Notes: a model not told the origin generated them from the letters alone. A stretch of 64,000 nucleotides of DNA from Methanomassiliicoccus sp. (GCA_016109435.1 JAEILR010000002.1:112966-176965), one strand, 5' to 3'. Numbered from the stretch's first letter, positions 1-9,414 are shown. Numbers and translations: made by a program.

Positions 1-102
1 CTTAACATGCTGTTCTCACTGGTGGTCGAGGGCGAGGAGGACGACGAGGAGGACATCGGATACCCCGGTTTCGTCCAGGACGTCCCCCGCTTCAACAACT
101 GA
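1..102 (+). CDS. 3' end of an unidentified acidic protein (partial)
   Basis: An open frame enters from the left edge and stops with TGA at 100-102, giving about 33 residues rich in Glu and Asp. The segment is too short to recognise. It lies 39 bases before the ThiI-like gene on the same strand, so the two may be co-transcribed. The reading frame is the only support. Confidence 0.35.
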   Translation, partial: LNMLFSLVVEGEEDDEEDIGYPGFVQDVPRFNN

Positions 103-141
103 TCCAGGTGCTTTTTTGACATCGAGCGGGGTTGGTCGTCG

Positions 142-789
142 GTGAAGGCCGTATGCCTGCTGTCCGGAGGTATCGACTCCCCGGTGGCCGCCTACGTTAT
201 GGGCCGCAACGGCGCCGACCTGGTGCTGCTGCACATGGACAACCGGCCGTACGCTGACAACAGCGGGGTCAACAAGGCGGTCCAGCTGGCGTCCAGGGTC
301 GAGGAGGAGCTGGGCCGCCCGGTGCAGCTCTATGCCGCGCCCCACGGGGTCAGCCAGCTGCTCATATCGAAGCGCTGCCAGCGCAACCTGCAGTGCGTGC
401 TGTGCAAGCGCACCATGCTGAAGGTGGCCAGGAACCTTGCGCAGAGCATCGGCGCGGACGCCGTGGTCACCGGCGAATCGCTGGGCCAGGTGGCCTCGCA
501 GACGTTATACAATATAGTGTCCGAGCAGTCCGGCCTGGACTTTCCGGTGCTGCGCCCCCTCATCGGGCTGGACAAGCTGGAGATCGAGCACATGGCCAAG
601 GAGATCGGGACCTATGAGATCTCGATCCAGAAAGGCTCTCCCTGCACCATCGTGCCATACCGCCCGGCCACCATGGCCACGCCCGAGCTGATGGTGTCCC
701 AGGAGCGCAAGCTGGACATCGAGAAGATCGCCCGCTACGCTGCCGACGAGGTCGTGGAGATCAGAACGCCGAGCAGCTCTCGGTCCTAG
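142..789 (+). CDS. thiI: ThiI-type tRNA sulfurtransferase, stand-alone PP-loop domain
   Basis: PP-loop ATP pyrophosphatase of the ThiI family, expected to adenylate a tRNA uridine for 4-thiouridine formation. The 215-residue protein carries the PP-loop SGGIDSPVA at residues 8-16 and the ThiI signature VVTGESLGQVASQT near 108-121. Cysteines C85-x-x-C88 and C168 match the CxxC-plus-Cys arrangement known from methanogen ThiI enzymes that bind an Fe-S cluster. Usual ThiI proteins are about 380-480 residues with N-terminal ferredoxin-like and THUMP domains. Both are absent here, as is any rhodanese domain. The start is GTG at 142. The 3' end overlaps the convergent small gene at 761-1012. Another PP-loop sulfur-transfer role is possible. 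Confidence 0.75.
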   Translation: MKAVCLLSGGIDSPVAAYVMGRNGADLVLLHMDNRPYADNSGVNKAVQLASRVEEELGRPVQLYAAPHGVSQLLISKRCQRNLQCVLCKRTMLKVARNLAQSIGADAVVTGESLGQVASQTLYNIVSEQSGLDFPVLRPLIGLDKLEIEHMAKEIGTYEISIQKGSPCTIVPYRPATMATPELMVSQERKLDIEKIARYAADEVVEIRTPSSSRS

Positions 790-1012
790 ACTCGTCCAAC
801 ATGTCCGGGGTCACCCGGTCGATGTAGCGAGCCTGGACGATGGAAATGTAGAGGATGTTGTCCCCGATCTTGACCTTGAGATCGGTATCCTTGGGCCGCT
901 TCATGGTGATTGGAACGATGACCGGTCCGGAGCAGGAGGTCGAGACACGGTAGTCCCGCTTGTTCCTCTTGACGAAATCGATGACCTCCTGGTCCACCGA
1001 GATGCTGTGCAT
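761..1012 (-). CDS. Small conserved-looking protein of unknown function
   Basis: An 83-residue protein that I do not recognise. It has an N-terminal helix, a short Cys-containing stretch (STSCSGP near 24-30) followed by a beta-rich segment, and a Ser/Glu-rich tail. The start is ATG at 1012, divergent from the Nob1 gene. The sequence CTAAATATCC, about 20-30 bases upstream on this strand, could be its TATA box. Its last 29 bases overlap the convergent ThiI-like gene. Codon choice resembles the neighbouring genes, which supports it being real. Confidence 0.5.
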   Translation of the reverse strand: MHSISVDQEVIDFVKRNKRDYRVSTSCSGPVIVPITMKRPKDTDLKVKIGDNILYISIVQARYIDRVTPDMLDESRTESCSAF

Positions 1013-1081
1013 GCGGTTGCATCAGGGATAGGATATTTAGCGGTTGCGAAGGTTTTTCTCGGCCTTCCGTAATGATGGTCC

Positions 1082-1546
1082 GTGCGATACGTCCTCGATA
1101 CATCCGCCCTGTTCTCAATGCAGGACCTGCCCCCTGGCGAGGTCTTTGCCACCGCCGGGGTGGTGGCCGAGCTGAGGAAGTACGGGGACCAGCGGATAAG
1201 GTACTGGGAGGACATGTTGATGATCTCCTCCCCTACCCCCGCGGCCCTGGCCTCGGTACGCAAGGCCGCCGCTTCCACGGGCGACGATGCCCGCCTCTCT
1301 CCCACCGACAGCGAGGTCCTGGCCCTGGCCCTGGACCTGGGAGCCGTCCTGCTCACCGACGACTACTCCATCCAGAACCTGGCCAAGGTGATGGGGGTGC
1401 AGTATCGGGGGGTCGGCCTGAAGGGCATCAAGGAGGTCATAAGGTGGAAGTACCGGTGCACCGGCTGCCGGAGGGAGTGGGACGAGAACCATCCCGACTG
1501 CCCGGTGTGCGGCAGCCCCCTGCGGTCCTCCAGATCACGGAAATGA
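1082..1546 (+). CDS. nob1: Nob1-like rRNA maturation endonuclease (PIN + zinc ribbon)
   Basis: Predicted endonuclease that trims the 3' end of 16S rRNA during small-subunit maturation. The 154 residues form an N-terminal PIN domain (VLDTSALF at 4-11, with acidic residues D6, E30, D77 and D93/D94 as likely metal ligands) and a C-terminal zinc ribbon with Cys at 126, 129, 140 and 143. This is the standard compact archaeal Nob1 layout. The start is GTG at 1082. The 3' end overlaps by 12 bases the end of the convergent geranylgeranyl reductase gene. Confidence 0.85.
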   Translation: MRYVLDTSALFSMQDLPPGEVFATAGVVAELRKYGDQRIRYWEDMLMISSPTPAALASVRKAAASTGDDARLSPTDSEVLALALDLGAVLLTDDYSIQNLAKVMGVQYRGVGLKGIKEVIRWKYRCTGCRREWDENHPDCPVCGSPLRSSRSRK

Positions 1547-2620
1547 GGGCTTGCACCGGATGATGTTGCCCATCCGTCGCTCTCCGAGGAACCTCATGGA
1601 GAACTCCAGCCTTCGGGGGCTTCCGAAGAACAATGAGGCCAGCATCTTGGTGTGGACCGCGGTGCGGAGAGGCTTGTACACCTGCTCCTTCCACCTGTCC
1701 TCGTACAAGGAGAGGGGAACGCCGTCTTTCAGGTGCTCGGCGATGACCCGCCCGGCGATGCGGCCGCAGATCATGGCGATCGGGATACCTCCTCCGTTAA
1801 CCGCGATGACATGGCCGGCGGCGTCCCCCACCACCAGCCCGGACTCGGTGAAGGTCCGGCCGATGGGGCCGCTGGACGGCACGTATTTGCCCACCGGACG
1901 ACCGACGGTCTGCAGCCCCCGGTTCTTGATGAACGTCTGTAGATAGTCTCCCACCCGGCCGTCGGAGAACTTCGGAGCAACGCCCACGCCGATGTTGGCG
2001 CCTTCCTTCTTGGGCATCACCCAGGCATACGCGCCGGGCGCTATGCCTCCGAAGTGCATCTCCACCACCGGCTCGAAATCCCCTACCGCGTGGGACGTGA
2101 TGGCCGGATACAGGTCCTGGTTCCTCGGCAGGCCGAGGTCCCTGGCGACCCTGGAGACCGGTCCGTCGGCGCCCACCACCACCTTGGCGCGGTATGTCGC
2201 CTCCCTGGTGCTGACCTCGTTGCCCTTGACCGAGGTCACCTGGGCCCCGGTGACGATCTTCGCCCCGGCCTTCTCCGCCCTTGAGGCCAGATGGCTGTCG
2301 AAGCGGTCCCGATAGGTGGTGTAACCCCGGAAGGGGAGGTCGAAGCTGCGGGGCTTGGGCGACATGATCCGGATCAGATCGGTATGCCGAGACACCAGTG
2401 ACGAAGGGACGTCGAACAGCGGGTCCAGGTCCGGAGCGTTGGGCAGGATGGCCTTGACCTCCTCGGTCACCGGCATGAACTCCCCGCAGGCCACCGGGGT
2501 GCCCACCGCCTTCTTCCGCTCCAAGACCAGCACGCGCGCCCCGCCCAGGGCGGCGTGCTCCGCGGTGGTGGTGCCGGCCGGCCCCGCCCCCACGATCACC
2601 ACGTCGAAATCGGTGTTCAT
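1535..2620 (-). CDS. Geranylgeranyl reductase (digeranylgeranylglycerophospholipid reductase)
   Basis: FAD-dependent enzyme that saturates the isoprenoid chains of archaeal ether lipids. The 361-residue protein opens with a dinucleotide-binding motif (VVIVGAGPAGTTTAEHAA near 6-23), has the family cysteine region (VACGEF near 42-47), the motif PGAYAWVMPKK in the middle, and a second FAD-contact motif GLVVGDAAGH. Length and motifs fit the archaeal GGR family. The gene follows idsA with a one-base TGATG overlap. I take ATG at 2620 as the start; GTG at 2623 is equally in frame. The pair forms a membrane-lipid operon. Confidence 0.88.
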   Translation of the reverse strand: MNTDFDVVIVGAGPAGTTTAEHAALGGARVLVLERKKAVGTPVACGEFMPVTEEVKAILPNAPDLDPLFDVPSSLVSRHTDLIRIMSPKPRSFDLPFRGYTTYRDRFDSHLASRAEKAGAKIVTGAQVTSVKGNEVSTREATYRAKVVVGADGPVSRVARDLGLPRNQDLYPAITSHAVGDFEPVVEMHFGGIAPGAYAWVMPKKEGANIGVGVAPKFSDGRVGDYLQTFIKNRGLQTVGRPVGKYVPSSGPIGRTFTESGLVVGDAAGHVIAVNGGGIPIAMICGRIAGRVIAEHLKDGVPLSLYEDRWKEQVYKPLRTAVHTKMLASLFFGSPRRLEFSMRFLGERRMGNIIRCKPSFP

Positions 2621-3585
2621 CACGAGCTCCGCTCCAGGACCGAGTCGGCGAGGGCCACCAGCGAGTCCCGGTATATGGACGGCGGGATGCCCTCCAGCGA
2701 TGCCAGGGCCAGGTCCCGCAGCCGCTTGGCATGGTCCCTGGCGACGTCCAGGGCATCGGTCGCCCGCACCAGCTCCAGCACCTCGTCGATCTCCGCGGCG
2801 GTCTTCTCTCCCTTCTGGAATATCTCCCTGATCCGCTCCGAGCCGGGATAGTGGCCCTGCATGGCGATCATCAGGGAGAGGTTGGCCTTGCTCTCCAGGA
2901 TATCCATGCCCAGCGGCTTGCCCATCCGGCCCTCCTGGCCGGTCAGATCCAGGATGTCATCGACGATCTGGAAGGCGTACCCGATGTTGAGCGCGTAACG
3001 GCCCAGGGCGGCGATGTCCTCGGCCGACCCCCCTCCCACGTACGCTCCCACCTGGGCGATGGCCTCGATGGGGCGGGCGGTCTTCCCCCCGATGATGGAC
3101 ATGTACGTTTCCAGAGGGGTCTCGGAGTCCCGCTCCTCCTCGATCTGCAGCATCTCGCTCTCGGCCATCGCCACACAGGCGTCGGCCACTATTCCGATTA
3201 TCTCGGGGGCCTCTCCACCCAGGCGGAAGCCCTGCACGAACAGGAAGTCACCGGTGATCAACGCCCGGTGGACCCCGTACTTACGGTGCGCAGAAATCTC
3301 TCCCCTCCGGGTGTCCGAACCGTCATTGATATCGTCATGGAGCAGGGTGGCGGAGTGGATGAGCTCGAAGGCCGCGGCGAGCTTGACGGCCCGGTCCAGG
3401 TCCGTACCGCCCACACTATGGAACGCCAAAAGGGCGATACCCGGCCTAATCCTCTTGCCGCCCGCCCGGATCACGTGCATCGCTATCTCGGTGAGAAGGG
3501 GCTGTTGGGAACGAACGCTCCTCGCGATCTCCTCCTCCACGAGGCGGAGATCATCATGCAACGGGGCGTCCCAGCGCACTGCCAT
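2620..3585 (-). CDS. idsA: Geranylgeranyl diphosphate synthase (trans-polyprenyl synthase)
   Basis: Condenses isopentenyl diphosphate with allylic diphosphates to make C20 chains for archaeal lipids. The 321-residue protein shows the first aspartate-rich motif LLHDDINDGSDTRRG and the second motif FQIVDDILDLTG, both diagnostic of trans-isoprenyl diphosphate synthases. Its start is ATG at 3585. The downstream geranylgeranyl reductase gene overlaps its stop codon, so the two are translationally coupled. The 157-base gap to the divergent CBS gene carries AT-rich promoter-like stretches for both directions. Confidence 0.92.
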   Translation of the reverse strand: MAVRWDAPLHDDLRLVEEEIARSVRSQQPLLTEIAMHVIRAGGKRIRPGIALLAFHSVGGTDLDRAVKLAAAFELIHSATLLHDDINDGSDTRRGEISAHRKYGVHRALITGDFLFVQGFRLGGEAPEIIGIVADACVAMAESEMLQIEEERDSETPLETYMSIIGGKTARPIEAIAQVGAYVGGGSAEDIAALGRYALNIGYAFQIVDDILDLTGQEGRMGKPLGMDILESKANLSLMIAMQGHYPGSERIREIFQKGEKTAAEIDEVLELVRATDALDVARDHAKRLRDLALASLEGIPPSIYRDSLVALADSVLERSS

Positions 3586-3742
3586 GCGCGTGATAATACT
3601 GATTGATTACTTAACGGTTCTCAGAATCCGCCGATGGCGAGGCATGGCTCCCTGGCCATGGGACGGAACGGCCGCGTCGGCCTGATCGCGGCGTTGAGGT
3701 CCCGGCCGAAGTTAATTATCCTCCCGGCTCCGAACCAACAGC

Positions 3743-4171
3743 ATGATGGAGAGTACCGAGCAGACCAAGGAAGCGCAGGTGGCGGACTTCATGCACCCGG
3801 ACCCGGCGACCGTGCCGTACGAGGGAACGCTGTACGACGCCCTGGGGGTCATGATCGAGAGGGACCGTACCAGCGTGCTGGTGATGGACGGCAGGAACCT
3901 GGTAGGGATGATAGGGGACACCGACATCGGCCGGCTGGTGGCCAAGGGCGTGGACATAAAGAGGGCGCTGGTGCGCGATTTCGTGACCGCCTGCATCCTC
4001 ACCGGGAACCAGCCCTGCGTGCAGATACGGCAGGACGACACGGTGATGAACGCCCTGAGGGTGATGGACTCGTGGTCCGCATCTCAGATCGTGGTGGTGG
4101 ATGAAAAAGACGAGGTGGTCGGGACGATCTCCGTCCTCGACGCGTTAAAAGGTTGGAACAAAGGGGTTTGA
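3743..4171 (+). CDS. Tandem CBS-domain protein
   Basis: A 142-residue protein consisting of two CBS motifs (about residues 12-70 and 80-140), a Bateman module that usually binds adenine nucleotides and acts as an energy sensor. No catalytic or DNA-binding domain is attached, so the partner is unknown. The ATGATG start at 3743 lies about 25 bases after an AT-rich TTAATTATCC element, consistent with a leaderless transcript. Its stop lies 3 bases from the convergent end of fpoN. Regulation of the adjacent complex is speculative. Confidence 0.85.
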   Translation: MMESTEQTKEAQVADFMHPDPATVPYEGTLYDALGVMIERDRTSVLVMDGRNLVGMIGDTDIGRLVAKGVDIKRALVRDFVTACILTGNQPCVQIRQDDTVMNALRVMDSWSASQIVVVDEKDEVVGTISVLDALKGWNKGV

Positions 4172-4174
4172 GCC

Positions 4175-5641
4175 TCAGAGGATCCCGAAGAGCGCCTCGG
4201 CGGCCTGCCTGCACAGGTCGATGATGGGGTCCGGCCAGATGCCGATGGCGATGGTCACCAGCACGCAGATGGCGATGGACGCGCTCATCGACCAGGGCAG
4301 CTTGAGCCTCTCCCTGGTAGCGCCTTCGTCCACGTACATGTACTTGATCACGCGGACGTAATAGTACAGGGAGAGGGCGCTGTTCAGGATGCCCGCTACC
4401 GCTAGCCACACCATCCAGCTCTGCCCGGCGATCTGCGACGCGTCGATGGCCGACGAGAACAGGATCACCTTGCTCCAGAACCCGGACAGCGGCGGTATGC
4501 CGGCCAGGGCGAAGAGCAGGATGGCCATGGATAAAGCGATGAGCGGGGCCCGCTTGGCCAGGCCCTTGTAGTCGGAAATGTTCTCCCCCAGGGCGACGTA
4601 GGCGAGCGCGGCCACGATCATGAACGCCCCGCCCTTCATGAAGGCGTGGGTTATGATGTGGAAGATGCTCCCCTCCACCGCGAACGGGGTCGCGACCGCG
4701 AGGGCTATGATGAGGTAACCGGCCTGTCCGATGGACGAATAGGCCAGCATACGCTTCATATTGGTCTGCTGCAGCGCCACCACGTTGCCGACGGTCATGG
4801 TCAGGATGGCCAGGATCGCGGCGAGGCCCTGCCAGTCCGCCTTCAGGGATATGAGCCCGATCAGGAAGACCTTGAACAGCAGGACCATCCCCATCTTCTT
4901 GGAGCTGGCGGCCAGCAGGCCGGCCACGGGGGTGGGAGCGCCCTCATAGACATCGGGGGCCCACATGTGGAAGGGCACGATCGCTACCTTGAAGCCGAAC
5001 CCTGCCAGCACCAGGCCGATGGCCAGCATCAGGCCGGGGGTGAACCCGGAGAGGCCGGCCAGCGCGGTGTTGATGCCCGCGATGTTGGTGGTGCCCGCAA
5101 GCCCGAACAGCAGGGATATGCCGTACAGTGCCAGGGCCGAGGACAGGCCGCCGATGATGAGGTACTTCACCGACGCCTCCGCCCCGCGCTTGTCCTTCTT
5201 GCGGAAGGCGACCAGGGCGAAGGTGGCCAGCGAGGCGACCTCCAGGCCGGCGTACAGGACGATGAGGTCCAGGGCCATGGCTACCACCATCATGCCGGCC
5301 GTGGACAGCATGATGAGGGAGAAGTACTCCGCCTGATGGCGGTCCTTCTCCACATATCTAGCCGATGTCAGCACGACGTAGAAGGCGACCGACAGGAACA
5401 CCAGGGCGAACACCGCAGAGAACATGTCCATCTGCAGCAGAGGGGTATCGGTGCCCCCCATGACCGGCGGGAAGCCGTTCAGCATGTAGTTGATCACGAG
5501 GCCCATGGAGGCGATGATGCCTACCAGGGAGACCCCGGCGACGGCCCGGCTGGACTTGGCGGCCATGTGTATCGCGGGCAGTGCCGCGGCGAACCCTACC
5601 AGTACCAACACGGGGTACAACGCGCTATAGTCGATTGCCAT
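4175..5641 (-). CDS. fpoN: Fpo/Nuo-like complex I subunit N (antiporter-like membrane subunit)
   Basis: The last gene of the complex I operon. The 488-residue, strongly hydrophobic protein of about 14 transmembrane segments belongs to the Mrp-antiporter-like proton-pumping subunits. Typical features are the central VPFHMWAPDVYEGAPTPVAG segment and Lys/Glu residues buried in membrane helices. Order and spacing (one base after fpoM) and its lower similarity to L and M point to subunit N. It should form one of three proton channels driven by quinone or phenazine reduction. The ATG start at 5641 follows directly on the fpoM stop codon. Confidence 0.9.
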   Translation of the reverse strand: MAIDYSALYPVLVLVGFAAALPAIHMAAKSSRAVAGVSLVGIIASMGLVINYMLNGFPPVMGGTDTPLLQMDMFSAVFALVFLSVAFYVVLTSARYVEKDRHQAEYFSLIMLSTAGMMVVAMALDLIVLYAGLEVASLATFALVAFRKKDKRGAEASVKYLIIGGLSSALALYGISLLFGLAGTTNIAGINTALAGLSGFTPGLMLAIGLVLAGFGFKVAIVPFHMWAPDVYEGAPTPVAGLLAASSKKMGMVLLFKVFLIGLISLKADWQGLAAILAILTMTVGNVVALQQTNMKRMLAYSSIGQAGYLIIALAVATPFAVEGSIFHIITHAFMKGGAFMIVAALAYVALGENISDYKGLAKRAPLIALSMAILLFALAGIPPLSGFWSKVILFSSAIDASQIAGQSWMVWLAVAGILNSALSLYYYVRVIKYMYVDEGATRERLKLPWSMSASIAICVLVTIAIGIWPDPIIDLCRQAAEALFGIL

Positions 5642-5642
5642 T

Positions 5643-7139
5643 TTAGATCACCCCGGTCAGTATGCGGGGAATCGAGGGCACGATGACGTCCATGATCAGC
5701 CTGGGGTAGATGCCGAACAGCGCGATCAGCCCGATGAGGGCCGCCAGCGAAACGGTCTCGAACCAGTACGCATCGTGGACGTGCTCGGTGTCTATCTTGG
5801 TGGTCAGCTCGCCGAAGATGGTCCTCTGCATGGCCCATATGTAGTAGGCAGCGGTGATGGCCACGGTTATGATGGGTATCATGACCCACAGGCCGGCCCA
5901 GTCGTAGGTCGCGGTGAACACCGAGAACTCGGCCATGAACCCGACCAGGCCGGGGAGACCGAGCGAGGCCATGAACCCGATCATCATCACTACCGCGACG
6001 ATGGGCATCTTGACGGCCAGGCCTCCCAGCAGGGGAATCTCTCTGGTCCCCGCCTTGTGCTGGAACATCCCGCAGGTCATGAAGAGGACCGCCGTGATCA
6101 GGCCGTGGGCGAACATCTGGAACACCGCGGCGGCCATGCCCAGATCGGTCATGGTGGCGATCCCCAGGAGCACTATGCCCATGTGGCTGATCGACGAGTA
6201 GGCGACCATCTTCTTGAGGTCGGTCTGGGCCAGGCAGGCGAAGGCGCCGTAGATGATGGACACCACACCGATGACCGCCAGGAGGACCTGCGCCTCCATG
6301 GTGACGTCGGGGAAGGTGAATACGTTCACCCGGATGATACCGTATGAACCCATCTTCAGCAGCAGGCCGGCCAGTAGGACCGACCCGGCGGTGGGGGCCT
6401 GCACGTGAGCGTCCGGAAGCCAGGTATGGAACGGCACCATCGGCATCTTGACGATGAAGCCGAACAGCAGCGCTCCGTAGATGACCAGCTGCAGCGCGTG
6501 GCCGATGTCCCCGGACACCGAGGCGATCTCTACCATGTCGAAGCTGGGCTGGGGTAGCAGGGGGGCCGCCGTGAAGTACAGGGCGAAGATCCCCAGGAGC
6601 ATCACCAGCGACGCGACATGGGTGTATATGAAGAACTTTATGGACGCGTAGGCGCGGTTCGGTCCTCCCCATATCGCTATGAGGAAGTACATCGGGATCA
6701 GAACCACTTCCCAGAATATGTAGAACAGGAAGTAGTCCAGGGCCATGAACACGCCCATCACTCCCAGTTCCAGCAGCAGCATCAGGCCCATGTACTCCCT
6801 GGTGCGCTCCTCGACGTCCCATGAGAACAGGACGGCCAGGAAGACCAGCAGGGCGGACAGGAACACCAGCGGTATGCTGATGCCGTCGACGCCCAGGTGG
6901 TAGGTGATGCCCAGCTGGTTGACCCAGGCGTAGCTCTCCTCGAACTGGAACTCGGTCCCCAGCGGCGCGCTGAGGGAGAAGTTCATCAGCAGGAGCACGG
7001 AGAGCACCATGGTTATCCCGGAGAAGAACAGCGCCATGTACTTGGCGACCTTGGGGTCCTTCCCCAGAGCGAAGGTGGCCAATGTCCCTATGAGGGGGAC
7101 GATCAGCAGCAGCGAGAGTATCGGAATGTTCTCGAACAT
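5643..7139 (-). CDS. fpoM: Fpo/Nuo-like complex I subunit M (antiporter-like membrane subunit)
   Basis: Proton-pumping membrane subunit of 498 residues. It has the conserved MVPFHTWLPDAHVQAPTAGS segment near the middle and YSSISHMGIVLLGI, both typical of NuoM/FpoM, plus FYIFWEVVLIPMYFLI with the conserved membrane Glu. It lies between fpoL and fpoN. Its ATG overlaps the fpoL stop codon by one base (TGATG), indicating coupled translation. Length matches the family (about 490-510). Confidence 0.92.
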   Translation of the reverse strand: MFENIPILSLLLIVPLIGTLATFALGKDPKVAKYMALFFSGITMVLSVLLLMNFSLSAPLGTEFQFEESYAWVNQLGITYHLGVDGISIPLVFLSALLVFLAVLFSWDVEERTREYMGLMLLLELGVMGVFMALDYFLFYIFWEVVLIPMYFLIAIWGGPNRAYASIKFFIYTHVASLVMLLGIFALYFTAAPLLPQPSFDMVEIASVSGDIGHALQLVIYGALLFGFIVKMPMVPFHTWLPDAHVQAPTAGSVLLAGLLLKMGSYGIIRVNVFTFPDVTMEAQVLLAVIGVVSIIYGAFACLAQTDLKKMVAYSSISHMGIVLLGIATMTDLGMAAAVFQMFAHGLITAVLFMTCGMFQHKAGTREIPLLGGLAVKMPIVAVVMMIGFMASLGLPGLVGFMAEFSVFTATYDWAGLWVMIPIITVAITAAYYIWAMQRTIFGELTTKIDTEHVHDAYWFETVSLAALIGLIALFGIYPRLIMDVIVPSIPRILTGVI

Positions 7140-9109
7140 CAGATCAAACCTCCGAAGATGATGAGGAGGATCACTATCACCGACACCCCCGCTACTACGA
7201 GGGCCGCGTAGGACTGCACGAAGCCGGTCTGCCCCCTGCGGAGGAAGTTGCCCAGCCTCGTGGTCACCGCGGCGAATCCGTTGACTATTCCGTCTATGAC
7301 CTTGCGGTCGAACAGGTCAACGACCTTGGAGAGGCCGTAGACCAGCTTGAGGCCGATCCAGTCATAGGCGGCAGTGAACCCGTACCTGGCCAGGAGAAGG
7401 TCGTAGACCTTGCGGCGGGCCGGGGTGGCCACGAATGCGTCGGGGTTTATGGTCTTTCTATAGTACATTAGGTAAGCAAGCGCGATGCCCAGCACGGCGA
7501 CGGCGATGGACACATAGGTCAGCGGCTCCTCGAAGGTGTGGATTATCACATCGATCGGGGTGGCCTCATGAGCATGGAACATCGTCGGCACGATCAGGTT
7601 CTCGAAGCCCAGGAAGATCCCTACCAGTCCGGACACCACTGCCAGTACGGCAAGGATGGCCAGAGGTACCCACATGACCTTGGGGGCCTCGTGCGCGTGG
7701 TCGTAGGCGTGGTGATCGCGCGGTTCCCCGGTGAAGGTCATGAACCACAGGCGGAACATGTAGAACGCGGTCATGAACGCCGTCAGGACGCCCATGATGT
7801 AGAGCAGGTAGAACAGCGGGTTCTCCGCTCCGGTCTCGAACACCACCGCCAGGATCTCGTCCTTCGAGAAGAAGCCGCTCCACACAGGTATGCCGGCGAT
7901 GGAGATACAGCCCATCAGCATGACCCATTTGGTGATCTTCAGCTTCTTGCCCAGTCCTCCCATCAACCTCATGTCCTCAGTATGCACGGCGTGGATGAAA
8001 GCGCCGGCGCTAAGGAACAGGAGGGCCTTGAAGAACGCGTGGTTCATCAGGTGGAACATGCCGGCGGTGTAGCCGACGTTCGCCTCCTGAGTATGGAAGA
8101 ACAGGTATCCGCCCGTTCCCAGCGCCAGGAACATGTATCCCAGCTGGCTGATGGTGGAGTAGGCGAGCACCCGCTTTATGTTGGGGTTGTTCAGGGCCAT
8201 GGTGGCGGCCATGAGGGCGGTTATCCCGCCGATGACGGCGATGATGAGCATCGTGTCCGGGGTCTCCACCATCACGGGGTAGGACCTGGCCACGAGGTAC
8301 ACACCGGCCTTGACCATGGTGGCGGCGTGAATGAGCGCCGACACGGTGGTCGGACCTTCCATGGCGTCGGGCAGCCAGTCGTGCAGCGGGAACTGCGCCG
8401 ACTTGCCTATCGCCCCGCCGAAGATGAAGAACGTGCCCAGGGTGAGCAGCTCGTTGCCTCCGACGAAGGCGTCGACATTGTTGAAGATATAGTCGAAGTC
8501 CAGGTTGCCCTGGAAGCCGACGAAGAGGATGAACAGGCCCAGCATGAACATGATGTCCCCGATCCTGGTGACCAGGAAGGCCTTCTTGGCCGCCGAGGCG
8601 GCCGAGGGCTTGGTGTACCAGAACCCGATGAGCAGGTAGGAGCACAGGCCCACCAGCTCCCAGAAGATGAACATCTGCAGGAAGTTCGAGGCCAGGACCA
8701 GTCCGAGCATCACGCCGATGAACAGGGAGATGATCGCGTAGTAGCGGCGCTTCTTCTCCCCTTCCTCGTGCATGTAGCCGACGGAATAGATGACGACCAG
8801 GGTGGCGACGAACGACACCACGATCAGCATCAGGGCGGTCAGGTTATCGATGTATATGCCCATGTTGAAGGTGAACCCGGGCACGGACATCCAGTTCAGG
8901 CTCTGCTTGAACAGCCCGCCGGGGTAGCCTCCAGACAATATCTCGTACGCTACCATCAGGGAGAGGAAGCAGGCAGCTGCCGCCATCAGGATGGCGACGT
9001 ACCCGCCGTTCTCCGCTCTCTTGAACAGTTTGTTCCCCAGGAATCCGACCAGGACGAACGAGATCAGAGGAAGGATGGGGATCAACCAGGCTAGCTCGCT
9101 CCAGTACAT
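7139..9109 (-). CDS. fpoL: Fpo/Nuo-like complex I subunit L (antiporter-like, with lateral helix)
   Basis: The largest membrane subunit at 656 residues. The conserved sequence SAQFPLHDWLPDAMEGPTTV, then HAATMVKAGVYLVAR, and a long C-terminal extension ending in a hydrophobic helix are typical of NuoL, whose tail forms the lateral helix. I prefer ATG at 9109, which has AGGTGG about five bases upstream on this strand, over the in-frame GTG at 9118 that would overlap fpoK. It is the third ion-translocating channel of the complex. Confidence 0.93.
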   Translation of the reverse strand: MYWSELAWLIPILPLISFVLVGFLGNKLFKRAENGGYVAILMAAAACFLSLMVAYEILSGGYPGGLFKQSLNWMSVPGFTFNMGIYIDNLTALMLIVVSFVATLVVIYSVGYMHEEGEKKRRYYAIISLFIGVMLGLVLASNFLQMFIFWELVGLCSYLLIGFWYTKPSAASAAKKAFLVTRIGDIMFMLGLFILFVGFQGNLDFDYIFNNVDAFVGGNELLTLGTFFIFGGAIGKSAQFPLHDWLPDAMEGPTTVSALIHAATMVKAGVYLVARSYPVMVETPDTMLIIAVIGGITALMAATMALNNPNIKRVLAYSTISQLGYMFLALGTGGYLFFHTQEANVGYTAGMFHLMNHAFFKALLFLSAGAFIHAVHTEDMRLMGGLGKKLKITKWVMLMGCISIAGIPVWSGFFSKDEILAVVFETGAENPLFYLLYIMGVLTAFMTAFYMFRLWFMTFTGEPRDHHAYDHAHEAPKVMWVPLAILAVLAVVSGLVGIFLGFENLIVPTMFHAHEATPIDVIIHTFEEPLTYVSIAVAVLGIALAYLMYYRKTINPDAFVATPARRKVYDLLLARYGFTAAYDWIGLKLVYGLSKVVDLFDRKVIDGIVNGFAAVTTRLGNFLRRGQTGFVQSYAALVVAGVSVIVILLIIFGGLI

Positions 9110-9111
9110 TA

Positions 9112-9414
9112 TTACCACCTCAGCAGGTTGATCTCGTCAAGACCGATGGTGTCCCTGGTCTTGTACAGATTCAGTATGATGGCCAGACCTACGGCGACCT
9201 CCGCGGCGGCGATGGCGATCGACACTAGGGCGAAGACCATTCCGTTCAGGTTGCCGGAGTATGCGCTGAAGGCCACGAAGTTGATGTTGGCGGCGTTGAG
9301 CATCAGCTCCACGCTCATCAGCACCACGATGGCGTTCCTCTTGGTGAGCACGCCCACCGCGCCGATCACGAACAGGATGGCGGAGAGGGCCAGGAAGTAC
9401 TCTAAGGCGATCAT
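9112..9414 (-). CDS. fpoK: Fpo/Nuo-like complex I subunit K
   Basis: A 100-residue protein with three transmembrane helices, including the conserved membrane glutamates in LMSVELMLNAANINFVAF and AAAEVAVGLAIIL, hallmarks of NuoK (related to MrpC). It lies between fpoJ2 and fpoL and shares an ATGA overlap with the end of fpoJ2. The length is the family standard. It takes part in the proton path near the quinone chamber. Confidence 0.93.
   Translation of the reverse strand: MIALEYFLALSAILFVIGAVGVLTKRNAIVVLMSVELMLNAANINFVAFSAYSGNLNGMVFALVSIAIAAAEVAVGLAIILNLYKTRDTIGLDEINLLRW

Noticed and set aside
7538..9094. Long plus-strand frame opposite fpoL
   Set aside because: His/Gln/Val-rich antisense shadow of a confirmed membrane subunit gene.
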